Translations under genes and position numbers: made by a program
The notes under the pieces: model-generated
The model's database searches: none
Told to the model about the DNA's origin: nothing
The model's input: only the letters and a program-made list of their open reading frames with translations
NCBI GenBank assembly: GCA_963691705.1
Contig: OY829538.1
Location: 48,759,151 to 48,823,150 of the forward strand
From: Viola odorata
Taxonomy: Eukaryota > Streptophyta > Magnoliopsida > Malpighiales > Violaceae
DNA: 64,000 nt
Reading direction: 5' to 3'
In this document: one piece after another, positions 53,615 through 64,000 of the stretch
How positions within the stretch are numbered: the first letter of the stretch is position 1
How the letters are laid out: each line of letters opens with the position of its first letter

Positions 53615-54193
53615 TGATAACAATAAAGACAATCCTAAGGGTATTTCTGTAATTATGGCCCCTGCAGAGGACGGAATCCTATAGCCCTATCGGACATCTA
53701 AGCTATCGCCGCTAGACTATGGGGTGTTTTCTGGGATGGTCGACATCAGCGGGGGGGGAGGAGGTCTCACGCGTCTCTGCACGCACGACATCACCCCATC
53801 CCAGGGCAGCCACGGCACCATCCACGGAGTTATCACCCCCGACATTACCATGGGTATCGCCCCCGGCACCCTCCTCAGAAGTATCACCCATGACGTCAGA
53901 TCCAGGTATCACCCGTGACGTCATGCAGAACGTTATCTTTCTGGGCTTTCGCCTTTTTGCCCAGATATCGCCCCCAGCGGCCTATAAATACTCCCTTATT
54001 TTAAAACATCAGGTAAGCCTAAGACTGCCTTCTAGAACCTCTGCTATTTTTGAACCGCTTACTAACTTAAGCATCGGAGTGTCTACACCGGAGCCCCCCC
54101 TCCGGCGCTTTGCAGGTGTGTCCGACACCAGCTACAATGACTCTGACCGATAGTATTCGTCGTCCCGATCGTCTCAAAACTCGAATCATATCA
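53615..54193 (+). repeat. Element E 5' LTR
   Basis: It starts TGATAACAATAAAGACA and ends AATCATATCA, about 579 bp. The TATA box CCTATAAATAC is at 53981-53991 and an 8-G run at 53751-53758. It resembles element G's LTR. The short LTR contrasts with the multi-kilobase LTRs of A, B and F. Confidence 0.75.
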
Positions 54194-54195
54194 AA

Positions 54196-54215
54196 TTGGT
54201 GCTTTCATTGAGAGC
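54196..54215 (+). promoter_or_regulatory. Element E primer-binding site
   Basis: TTGGTGCTTTCATTGAGAGC lies two bases after the LTR end. The position and TGG start are typical. I do not assign the tRNA with confidence; it differs from the arginine-type site of the Ogre-like elements here. Confidence 0.6.
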
Positions 54216-54279
54216 CTTGGTCCATTAAGTGAGCGTCCTTAATAGCCAAGCTCTGTTTTACCCGGAGATCGGAACGATC

Positions 54280-57200
54280 ATGACTTCTGAGTCGGAGCCC
54301 GTGCGACCCTCATCCTCTAATATTCCTTTTTCGATTCGTAGACAGTTATTCCCTTTTACTACTGTTGATCTTTCTGTGACAACGCAACAAATCACTCTAG
54401 AATCCCCGGATCTTTCGGCCAGGTCGGGAGGGGAAGCCTCCTCCTCTCAGACGATCATTTCGTTATCCCAGATGGCGGGATCTAGCTTTTCTACTCCTCC
54501 TCCGAGGGGATTTGTGTTGAATAGTACAGATCACCCTTTTGCGAGTGAAATAGCGGCCCTTCATTCTCGATTGGAATATTTGACTGAAATGGCTGCAAGA
54601 ATCACACCTGATGTTTCTGGGTCGAGCGTCCCTCCCCGTATCATGTTCACGCCATCTATTGTCACCGAGCGGCTCTTGTCACCGTCGTTACAGGGGAACC
54701 TCTAGCCGAATTTACCTACAACAGATACCCCGATTAGTTTTGTGCAACTCACTCAAGGACGAGTGGAGCCTTATGTGCCACAGGTGCCATAAGTTCCCAT
54801 CCCTCAGGAGGATCGGTACCTCGATGAGGTTAGAAACCGTTGGGACGGTCGAAGGGAAGGAGTGAATAGAGGTTTATCTCCCGAGTACAGTGAAAGATCC
54901 AGTAGAAAAAGATATCGAACTCGTTCGCCCAGGAGCCGCAGCCAGTCTCCTAGGCGGCATCCTACACCAGATCCGCGGAATCGGAGGCGTCACGCTGAAA
55001 TATCTCCCCCGCGCCATGCGCGTGAAATCCTTGATGACACATCGGGTCACCCATTTAGCCGGCGTATAAGACGCCATAGGGTCAGCCGACATGTGAAGCT
55101 TCCCACTGAGACTTATGACGGCACCAGAGATCCCATTTCCCACGTCAATAAGGTGAAAGATTTCGTTCAATTTCAGACTCACAGTGATGCGGCGTTATGC
55201 CAAATATTTGTTATGACATTATCAAGAGTCGCACGTCTCTAGTTCGAGGGCCTTCCTGGCGGATCTATTAGTAACTTCTCATAATTGGAATCTAAGTTCC
55301 GGAGCAGATTCAGTACAGCGATTCCAATCAGGAAATCCGCTGCCGCGTTATTTGACATACGTCGAAGGCCTCAGGAAACTTTGAAAGAATTTCTCAGTCG
55401 ATTCGATCTGGAAATGCCACTAACGCCGGGCGTTACTATTGATTTCGCTATAGAAGCCCTGAAACGGAACTGCCGTTATGGTAAATTGAAAGATGCACTG
55501 ATGGTGGACCCTCCGACGACTTTAGACGCGTTAAGACTTAAAGCCCATAAATACGCGAAGATGGAAGAAGAGGAAAACAGAGATAGAGCCTATAACATGC
55601 CGCCTGAGGCACCTCTAATTCCTAACGCTCCTACAATTACCATTCCTGACGACCGCCTCATCAATGATTATGCTCAGCGGAAAGATCATATTCCCAAAAC
55701 TTCCAGTAGGCGGAAAGGTAACTCTTCGAAGGGAAAGCCTGGTAATTCCCCTACTCAGCGTCAAGGAGATTCTTCTAAAGGTCGGATGTACGACCCTGAT
55801 TTCCCTTCCCTTAATCTACCAAGGGCGGAGATTTTAGCAATAGTGGAGCAGCGAAACCTTCCCATCCGTTACCCTGCGCCTGTGAAGCCCGGAGTGCTTC
55901 TGGGGAGAAGAGACAACGCTTATTGCAAGTTTCACAAAGCCAGAGGGCACTCCACAGAAGTATGCAGAGAATTAAAATCGGCAATAGAATGTTTGGTGGA
56001 AGAAGGCTACTTGGGAGAATTCGCCGCCAAAGTAAGAGAAGACGCCAGAAACAATTCCATGAAAGGGATGGCAGACGACCGACAAGTACCCCCTCGCATC
56101 CCAGAGAAGGATAATATTCCTGAAGGGAGAGGTAAAGAAGCTTTCACAGTAGACGATGAGGACTTCCCTATGATTAACATCATAGCGGGAGGGACTCCTT
56201 ATGTGGACGGATCAGAGCAATTGACGACCGCGTCAGGAGATAAACGCAAACAGGATAGCGCGCTAAAGAAAGGTGAAGCGATAAGCATCCTAGATCGCAT
56301 GATATTAGCCTTCTCAGAAGAAAACGAAAAAGGCGTTGTCTATCCGCATAATGACGCATTGGTGGTTACGCCCATCATCGCCAGTCACAGAATCAGAAGA
56401 ACTCTTGTTGATAACGGGAGTGCGGTGAACCTCTTCTTGTTAGAGGCTTACAATCTCATGAAGCGACCCGATAACGAGTTAACACCTTGCAAGAAACCCA
56501 TAATTGGAGTGGACGGGGTCCTGATCCCTGTCACAGGGATAACTACTTTGCCCGTGTATTTCAGAGAAGACACCTCCAAGCGACTGGAGGATCTGTTATT
56601 CCTTCTCGTGGACTTAAACTTGCCCTACAATGTCATACTCGGACGACCCTTCCTCAACCGCTTTGGAGCGGCGATATCTCAGAAGCATCTGAGGATGAAA
56701 TACCCCTCCTGGGACGGAGTGGTATCGATAAAGGGCAACCAAAAACTGACGGTTGAATGCTACCTGCTCATGACTCAAAAGAGTTGCGATAGGTATGTAT
56801 GTATAACGGTGGACCCGTACGAACAGGGTGATGAGAAGCGCGCTCAACCTCTGGACAAAATGGTGCCCGTACCAATGATAGGCATAGAAGAAGCGAGCTT
56901 CCTAGTCAGCGAAAAGCTCAGTCCAGCGGAAAACCTTCAACTAGCCCGGTTATTGAACAAATATCGAGGAGAGTTCGCGTAGAAACCCTCAGACATGCCG
57001 GGTATATCACGCGAAATGGCAGAACACCGGCTCAATGTTGACCCTAGCGTCAGGCCGGTCCAGTAAAAGCGACGCGCATTTTCTACAGAAAAAGCTTCAG
57101 CCGTTGATAAAGAAGTGACGAAGCTCCTTGATACGGGGTTCATCCGCGAAGTTCAATACCCTACTTGGTTAGCCAACCCAGTTCTCATTCCTAAGCCCAA

Positions 57201-57768
57201 TGGAGACTGGCACATGTGTATCGACTTTACTGGTTTGAACGATGCTTGCCCTAAGGATTGGTACCCGCTTCCCCGTATTGACCAACTAGTCGATCAGACT
57301 ACCGGGTACGCATATTTGAGTTCACTTGACGCTAACTCCGAATACCACCAAATTCCCATGGTCGTTGAAGATGAAGAAAAGACTGCCTTCATCACTCCTA
57401 AGGCCACTTACTGTTATACGGCGATGCCGTTTGGGCTAAAGAACGTTGGGGCGACTTTCCAACGTATGGCTAACAAAATATTCGAAGAACAGATAGGCAG
57501 AAATGTGGAAGCATATGTTGATGATATATTGGTGAAGAGCGCGAACTTTCAGGATCACTTACAGGATCTGAAAGAAGTCTTTAACGTAATGAAAAGGCAC
57601 AGTATGAAACTGAACCCCAAAAAATGCATGTTTGCGTTTCAGACGGGGAAATTCCTGGGCTACGTAGTCAGCCAAAAAGGAATCCAGCCTAACCCATCAA
57701 AGATTAAAGCCATACAAGACATGATATCTCTAAGAACCGTTAAGGAGGTACAAAGGCTAACAGGGCGC
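54280..57768 (+). pseudogene. Gag-protease-RT of element E
   Basis: The frame starts at ATG 54280 (MTSESEPVRPSSSNIPFS). Gag: a basic RS-rich stretch (RYRTRSPRSRSQSPRRH), HVKLPTETYDGTRDPISHVN, LKEFLSRFDLEMPLTPGVT and a CX2HX4HX4C knuckle (CKFHKARGHSTEVC, 55924). Protease: TLVDNGSAVNLF (about 56402) and VILGRPFLNRFGAAIS. RT: WLANPVLIPKPNGDW, MCIDFTGLNDACPKD and catalytic YVDDILVKS (about 57520), ending at RLTGR where element F inserts. Stops: TAG 54703, TAA 54787, TAG 55240, TAA about 55279, TAG 56980, TAA 57064. The catalytic residues shown are intact, unlike element D. Confidence 0.88.
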
Positions 57769-57967
57769 TGTCGCACACCCTTTTTCGTTGAAAACGAGTT
57801 TAAGGTTTGGGACGGATGCTAAGCATAAATGGATGCTTCGCATAATACAATGAAGTCGCCACCCTAATTTTCTAAGGTTTAGGGAACCTAAGCGTCATGG
57901 CATAAAATAAATAAACTAAGGCACAAAGGTCTAAACCAAAGAATGATGGTTCGAGGTCGTATTTATG

Positions 57968-57996
57968 GACTTGGGAAGGTGTTAGGCACCCAAGTC
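57968..57996 (-). other. U5 hairpin of element F
   Basis: GACTTGGG and CCCAAGTC form an 8-bp perfect stem around the same loop as in element A (AAGGTGTTAGGCA). One C-G pair of element A is a T-A pair here. Confidence 0.7.
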
Positions 57997-60157
57997 ACAT
58001 CCTAAAAAGGTTACCGGTTAAAAAGGTGTTTGAAAACAGTTTTGATATACAAAGATTTGTTTAATGATCGAAGCATGTCAACCACTTCTTCCCACTAACT
58101 CAAGTCACTTTCCAATCATTTACATAGGCCAATGATTGAATCATGTCAACAGAGTTCGCTTACCGAATTGGGACACTTTCCGATTATTTAAACATTTTTG
58201 ACGTGATTTGGCCCTCAAAGGTGACGTTACATCTTAGCATTTTTCGTAGGGACATGTTATTTCCATTTGGATCAGAGGGATGGGGTTACCATTTTGTCTC
58301 TATGCTAGAGCGGACGTTCCCCCCTTTTCATCGAGCCATGCATGACTTAGTTACTACGTGATCTATCATGGTTGGAACTAGCAAAGTACATTTTTATGAA
58401 TGCACATAGGTTGGTATGGCCTTTGGAACCATCATGCGTATCACTTAACAAGAAAACAATTAATCTCATGGTAATTAAATGCGAGTGATGTAAACATGTA
58501 GGCATGTGGGTTGATTTTAATTGCTAACAATTCTATATGTCATGCATACGATTTGGTGGTTCTAGCGTTTCCTAAGTGGTCATGTATACGATAAGGTTAA
58601 GGCTTTGGACCTTCGTGTGAACATACAAGGAAACGTTTTAAGGTAATCTTACCTTTTGGACGAACCCTGATCGACGACAATTGACATAACTACTTTAGGT
58701 ATACAAACATACACGATTTTTTACTACTTAGCTAATTATTACAAACCATAATTCAAAATAATAACTACTTATCTAATTATTTACAAATTGGAGGTCGGAA
58801 TAACTATCTAACTAAATATTACAACAATTGAAATAACTAATTATTACAACAAGTGAAATGAGTAATTACTTATTACAACGAGTGAAAATAAGCAATTAAT
58901 TATTACAACAAGTTTAGTAATTAATTATTACCCCATACATGCAATTAAAAGTAATTGACGATTAATTATCATATACGAATGCATGGAAATAAGGCTTACA
59001 ATTCTAATGGGCCGGGCTAGGCCCATACTTGGATTCCTAATTTTTGGACACTATGCATGCAAATATCTTTTACGGAAATCATTTAAATTAAACAAAAGAA
59101 AGGTAACACGTACTTTTCGGTTGAAGGTTCAAAGTTTAACCTACAAAGTGAGAGTGTTAGTAATCATTCGAGAATAATGAATAATAAAAGCACATGCACA
59201 CATTTATTAAGCAAGTAATTATATAAGCATGCAAACAAGTAAACCATTTATTTTTTATGAACATACAAATATTTCATATTAAAACATGGTATAAAGCAAA
59301 TAAAATATCATGTGAGCAATACGAATAATTTTACGATATTTAGCACATGAAATAAAATAAACAATATCGCATACGGTCACATAAACATTTCATACGGAAA
59401 CTAACACATAAAATAAATAGCAATTTATAAACATGCGAAAGTCATACGAGAAATTACCACGAAAGTTTACGAAAAAAATAATTAATGCATACGAGTTATT
59501 AATTAATAATTGCATAAATGATACGAACGAAACAAATCGACGAAATTTAAATGGGTCGGACCCATGTATGTAAAGGAAAATTAAAAGGGGAACAGATGGG
59601 CTTGGCCAAGCCAAGGCCCATCTATTTATTTTAAAAGAAGGGACGGGCTTAAGCCCGTCACCTTTATTCCCTCTTCCCGTGCCAACCCAAACCAGAACCC
59701 GTCATCTTCTTCTTCTTCCTTGGTTGCCGGCGCCATGGCCGGCGACCAAGGAAGCTTTAATCCGGCCAAAACGGCCGGATTGGACCCGAAACAAGACCCA
59801 AACAAATCCTTAGACCCCCGGCAATAAAACCCCACAAAAACAGTAGGCAAAAATCAAGTGAATTATGGAAGGAAGGGCATGCATTTTTTTCAAGAAATAA
59901 GCAATTAATTCCAAACGAAATAGCTAGCAATTGATCCGATTAAGGGCAGGAGAATTAACTTAATATTGTGCAGCAATTCATGGCGTTAAAACAAGCAAGC
60001 AATGGACAAACGAAAGCAAGAAAAATTAAACAACAAAACCATTGCAGTAAAGCAAAAATAGTGGGATTTAAATTAAAGCATGGTTCTTTTGCTTACTGCT
60101 TGAAAAACGGGGGGAAAGAGTGCGTCAACTCGTGCCCGAATGGTGGTGAACAGCTTG

Positions 60158-60167
60158 CTATTTATAG
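60158..60167 (-). promoter_or_regulatory. TATA box of element F LTR
   Basis: The minus strand reads CTATAAATAG within CCTATAAATAGC. The predicted transcription start is near 60130. A perfect 10-bp inverted repeat (GCCGTTGGAT/ATCCAACGGC) lies about 90 bp upstream. Confidence 0.7.
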
Positions 60168-61151
60168 GCTTGGGCTATCTCTGGAGGTAGAGTGTGCCCG
60201 TGCTTGTGTTTAATGCATGAGGAAAATGAAGGAAATGTGATGATGAAAATGTCTCATGGCCGTTGGATGATCATACAAGAGTCAATGATCTTGATCCAAC
60301 GGCTGTGATGAAGGGAGATATTTATAATTTTCCATGTTTAATTAATTGGTTCGAACCATCAGTACGTAATAACTAATAATAAATTCGAACGAAACCCACT
60401 ACGTCGTGTAATAAAATACAAGGAACAAAATGACACGAACGAAAATTCAAACTCATCTCTCGAAATGGAAATATCTTATTTGAAGCTTAAAAGGCTCGTT
60501 CGGGACTAAATAGGGGTTTTACGAAAATCGATAATAAATCCGAACGAAAACCACTACGACGTGTAGAAAAATAAGACAAGAAAACTAGTGTGCAGTAAAT
60601 AAACGAGAAGTTTGAGTTAACGTATTTATTTTCTCTTTCGGAAACGTCAAAATGTTTGAACGCAAAATAAATGTCTTTACGATGAAAATTGAACGAAACT
60701 AAACGAGGTGGAGGGAAAGAGAAAAATAGCACGTAATTATCAATTAAAGAAATTACGCGTTCTAGTTGCGGTCCGAGAAAACTTACTCGGGGCCAAGAAA
60801 AGTTCGCGTGAAGACAGTCGAAAAATATGAAAAAACTAAAAAGACCCGAAATGACATGGAATATTAAAAAAATTAGCCTAGGACCAAGAATCGACAAAAA
60901 TTTGACCTAGAAGAGCTATTAAATGTGGTAAACGTAAAAATACGTGAATGCGTTGACGAAAACCGAAAAATAAGATTTAGTCGAAAATACGAGAAAAATA
61001 CGAAAAATTCAAAAGACGTGAAATGGTGTGAAATATTAAAACAAATAGTCCATGATAAAAAATCGATTGAAATTTGACGTAAACAGGCTATTAATGCGAC
61101 ATGCACTAAAACAAAAAAATTGTGACGTAAGTCAAAATTCGGGTAGCAATA

Positions 61152-61227
61152 GTTGCCCCCTTTTTACTGTTTAATAAAAAATACAGTGTAACTGAGATTT
61201 TTGATTAGCAGTAAAGATAGTTGCCCC
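61152..61227 (-). promoter_or_regulatory. Element F polypurine tract with adjoining hairpin
   Basis: On the minus strand AAACAGTAAAAAGGGGGCAAC abuts the LTR. The arms TCTTTACTGCTAAT and ATTAAACAGTAAAAA pair with a bulge, and GGGGCAAC flanks the far arm. It is the same plan as at 3556-3633 and 35514-35572. Confidence 0.75.
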
Positions 61228-61306
61228 AAGTCTTTACCATGTTTTGAATACATCCTAACTAGTTGAGGTGGGGGGTTTATGCAAAAAAGAGGAGTAATAA
61301 TTATGT

Positions 61307-62005
61307 AGAAAAGTAGTCGCTCAAGGAGGAGTAGTTTAGATATAATATGCAGAAAAGTAGTCGCTCAAGGAGGAGTATTTTAGATAGACGGGAATTTAAG
61401 ACATGAAAGTAGTCGCTCAAGGAGGAGTATTTTAGATATAGTATACAGGAAAGTAGTCGCTCAAGGAGGAGTAGATTAGATAGACAGGAATTTAAGACAG
61501 CAAAGTAGTCGCTCAAGGAGGAGTATTTTAGGTATAGTATGCAGGAAAGTAGTCGCTCAAGGAGGAGTAGATTAGATAGACAGGAATTTAAGACAGGAAA
61601 GTAGTCGCTCAAGGAGGAGTATTTTAGATATAGTATGCAGAAAAGTAGTCGCTCAAGGAGGAGTAGATTAGATAGACAGGAATTTAAGACAGGAAAGTAG
61701 TCGCTCAAGGAGGAGTATTTTAGATATAGTATGCAGGAAAGTAGTAGCTCAAGGAGGAGTAGATTAGATAGACAGGAATTTAAGACAGGAAAGTAGTCGC
61801 TCAAGGAAGAGTATTTTAGATATAGTATGCAGGAAAGTAGTCGCTCAAGGAGGAGTAGATTAGATAGACAGGAATTTAAGACAGGAAAGTAGTCGCTCAA
61901 GGAGGAGTATTTTAGATATAGCATGCAAGAAAGTAGTGGCTCAAGGAGGAGTAGATTAGATAGACAGGAATTTAAGACAGGAAAGTAGTCGCTCAAGGAG
62001 GAGTA
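61307..62005 (-). repeat. 96-bp tandem array in element F 3' UTR
   Basis: About seven copies of a 96-bp unit, each made of a 44-bp and a 52-bp half that share GTAGTCGCTCAAGGAGGAGTA. Because 96 is divisible by three, a 231-codon ORF runs through it on the minus strand with a 32-residue repeat. The ORF is a by-product of unit length. Confidence 0.9.
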
Positions 62006-62559
62006 ATAATTATGCAGAAATGTAGAATTATATAAACTGAGGGCAACACTCGCACTTCATATGTTTTGACAAAAGGTAAATGAGGGTTAAAACGTACCTT
62101 TGATTCAAGGCAACTTACCTTGGCTCGAGCCTTCTGACGACTCAATGTGAATTTGCGAATGGTTGTCTTGGACGGCCATTCCGCTCTTCTCAATTTGATT
62201 GGATTCATTCCACAAAATCCGCGGTGAGGGCATTACGACGACGTTTCATCGAAGACCCATGGCGATGTGATTCCATCAAAGCGTATCCGTATCCTGCAAA
62301 ATAGGAAGGAAGCAAATTCAAAGCGGTAACAGATAGAAAAAGAGAGAGCAAACGACCTATGTGGGAAATATCAAAATATTCCTACATTTACCCTTGACTT
62401 GCCCCCAAGTTTTTTGTTTGGGAAAAATGACTTCTTTGTTTTAAGAAAATAAATTCAAGCATTCTTTTTGGATAAAACGTTCATCCAATTTTCGTTATAT
62501 GAACATGATTGCTTCAAGTCTAGATAACGTCTGCGTCTTGTTCAGGAAATAACGACCTC
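62006..62559. other. Element F 3' UTR between array and conserved module
   Basis: This is non-coding. It carries a PPT-like CTTGGGGGCAAG on the minus strand at 62397-62408, in the position corresponding to 6955-6966 in element A. Confidence 0.5.
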
Positions 62560-63720
62560 AAGAACAAGACTTTCCCATGATATGTAGCCGTAAGCAACCC
62601 TCGCCAGATATTAGTGTTTGCGCTCACGCTCCGAAAATAGGGCTATGTGTTTGCACTCCAAAAAATGCAATAAACATAGCACAAAAATTAAATTTGCAAT
62701 GTCAATCCGAGTGAATAGACTTCAAATGAAGATGCACATACATGGGCCTGCTAATAATCAAAAGGACTTTGCGAGGGAGAGAAAAGAAAGAATTTGTAGA
62801 AAGGTATTGTGTATTGTGTTTTTTTTTTTTTTTTTTTGGTGTTAATGAGTTTGTGCTCGACGACTGATTGCGATGAGGACAAATTGCGATGAACGATGCT
62901 CGACGATTTGATTGTGGCGAAGAGCAAAGTACATGAATTTTTTCTTCTTTTGTTGAGGCGTTCTTCTTCATGGTCATCCTTGCGATCTTGATTGACTTCT
63001 CTTTTTTCTTTTTTGCACTTGCTTCCACTTTTATTGGCACCTTTTCTTTGTATTTCTTTCTTCTCTTTTTTCCCCTCTCTTTTTTTTATTTTTCTCTTTC
63101 CTTATTTCCCCCTTCTCTCTCTCTCTCTCTTTTTCTCTTTTTTTTTGTTTTCTCTCTTTCGTTTCCCCTCTTTCTTTTTCTTGTAAGTACTAATAGCATG
63201 TGAAGCAAGTGCAATTTTTGTTTGGTCTATCCTCCTCTCTGTCTCTGGCAGAGGCCTCCATGTCTTGTTTCTTTTAACCTTCTTTTGACGTTGATTTGTC
63301 AATGATCCTCTAAGGGCTCCCTCGTCATTCCCTTGTTTTGACGTGTAACTCCAATTCGGCGGTCCCAGTCGAGCACTAACTCACTTGGTTAAAAGGATTT
63401 TGGGTGTTTGATGGAGTTGTACATGGTATACCAAATATGTGTTTTGAGGGTAAAAAGGTGAAAAATGAAAATGTGGAAGAAGAGCAAAGCAAAGTCCCCT
63501 GTCATCTTTACCACTATCCCATGTCTGATAGTTCATGTACCCTGGATATTATGTAAATCTAATTAGCACCTAGTTTAGCATTTTACACTCATGAAAGAAA
63601 CCAGGCGTGAAGGCCCAAAATACTCACAGGGATATGTTTGTGATTGCTTACATCTAAACATGCCATAGATATAAGAGTGAATAGACAAGATCATGTATGT
63701 TTACGTAATTTTTAATGAAC
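62560..63720 (-). other. Conserved 3' UTR module of element F
   Basis: Block 1 (about 62600-62765: ATATTAGTGTTTGCGCTCAC, GTCAATCCGAGTGAATAGAC, ACATACATGGGC), a pyrimidine tract (62990-63180) and block 2 (about 63495-63710: ATGTACCCTGGATATTATG, ACTCATGAAAGAAACC, GGCCCAAAATACTCACAGGG). It aligns by eye with element A over both blocks. Confidence 0.78.
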
Positions 63721-64000
63721 TCCCAAGTTAAAAATGATGGATGTGCTTGATTTACAACGTTCAAAATGTGGGATTTTTGTTTTCCCCTCTTTTTTCTCTT
63801 CTTTTTTTTTTGCCCAAGTTGCGCATGCATAAAGGGAAAATTTTGCGAAAACTAGGGATTTTAGCCAACATTACGCACGCACTCTTGCAACAATGTAAAT
63901 GACGGGAATTTTAAAATTGCGAAAATGTAAATTGCAAAAACATAAATTACGAAAATGAAAATTGCAAAAATGTAAAAGGACAACTTCCCTGAAAAATGAG
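63721..64000. other. Element F internal non-coding sequence to window edge
   Basis: AT-rich sequence with repeated (G/A)CGAAAATG and GCAAAAATGTAAA motifs. No gene is seen. Confidence 0.4.

Larger units (their letters stand above)
53615..57768 (+). mobile_element. Element E: Tat-lineage element, 5' part, truncated by element F
   Basis: It has a 5' LTR, primer site, and a gag-protease-RT frame (54280-57768) in one phase with about six stops. It lies head-to-head with element D's gag, so it probably inserted into D. The left flanking five bases are TCGGC, but the right end is outside the window and the TSD cannot be checked. Element F cuts it within RT. It is more complete than D and very similar to it in protein. 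Confidence 0.82.
57769..61151 (-). repeat. Element F 3' LTR
   Basis: It is 3,383 bp, starting TGTCGCACACCC and ending GGGTAGCAATA (terminal CA changed to TA). On the minus strand it has a palindrome (60259-60303), a TATA box (60158-60167), TGGGCC motifs (59548-59660, 59007-59035), a U5 hairpin (57968-57996) and a primer-site look-alike (57848-57861). No protein-coding gene is seen; ORFs such as 60487-60897 are AT-rich shadows. Confidence 0.85.
57769..64000 (-). mobile_element. Element F: Ogre-type element, 3' end only
   Basis: The minus-strand element runs out of the window. Visible are the 3' LTR (57769-61151), PPT hairpin, a 96-bp tandem array and the conserved 3' UTR module. Its non-coding features match A and B, but the LTR sequence is largely different, so it is a separate family. 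The bases before it are GGCGC; the matching duplication is not visible. Confidence 0.85.

Noticed and set aside
61301..61996. A 231-codon Leu/Ser-rich ORF looking like a repeat protein
   Set aside because: The 96-bp unit is divisible by three, so an ORF arises automatically; the repeat has no other sign of coding.
1..64000. Ordinary host genes, tRNA or rRNA genes
   Set aside because: Every substantial coding similarity belongs to retrotransposon proteins, and no tRNA-like cloverleaf or rRNA sequence was noticed by eye; a tRNAscan and protein search would settle it.

Overview
This window is plant nuclear DNA, almost certainly from a dicot with a repeat-rich genome. It is intergenic heterochromatin made almost wholly of nested LTR retrotransposons. 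I see no ordinary host gene, tRNA, rRNA or CRISPR array. The evidence is several Ty3/gypsy elements with matched LTRs, 5-bp target-site duplications (TSDs), tRNA primer sites, polypurine tracts (PPTs) and decayed gag-pol frames. Protein features name the lineages: Ogre/Tat (ORF1 before gag, arginine-tRNA-type primer site, archaeal-type second RNase H, extra antisense ORFs) and Athila (aspartate-tRNA-type primer site, env-like third ORF). The species cannot be named from the sequence alone.

Layout. Element G (+, Tat; 1-17161) shows only its 3' end: three antisense accessory ORFs and a 3' LTR. Element A (-, Ogre-type; 681-13629, TSD ATACC) lies inside one of those ORFs. It has 2.87-kb LTRs differing at only about ten positions and no coding sequence. 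Element D (-, Tat; about 17162-20505 and 52310-53614) is a decayed gag-pol split by element B. Element B (+, Ogre; 20506-52309, TSD GTTTC) has 3.65-kb LTRs, ORF1, a gag-pro frame, an intron and a pol from which RT, RNase H and most of integrase are deleted. Element C (-, Athila; 36642-49746, TSD CGCAG) sits inside B's 3' LTR and keeps a complete but stop-interrupted gag-pol plus an env-like ORF. Element E (+, Tat; 53615-57768) lies head-to-head with D's gag and is cut in RT by element F (-, Ogre-type; 57769 to beyond 64000), of which only the 3' LTR and 3' UTR are visible.

Order of insertion follows from nesting and from hand-counted LTR divergence: B (about 2.5%) before C (about 1.2%), with A very recent (about 0.3%). 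G, D and E are older. Conceptual removal of A or of B with one TSD copy restores a continuous reading frame in the host element, which confirms those boundaries to the base.

The most interesting signals are non-coding and shared by three different Ogre-type families (A, B, F). They are a hairpin directly abutting the PPT, a hairpin in the LTR with a compensatory base change, a primer-site look-alike inside the LTR, and a conserved 3' UTR module that also appears in the Athila element C. Element A keeps exactly these parts and no genes, yet looks the youngest. This suggests they are cis-signals sufficient for mobilisation by proteins supplied in trans.
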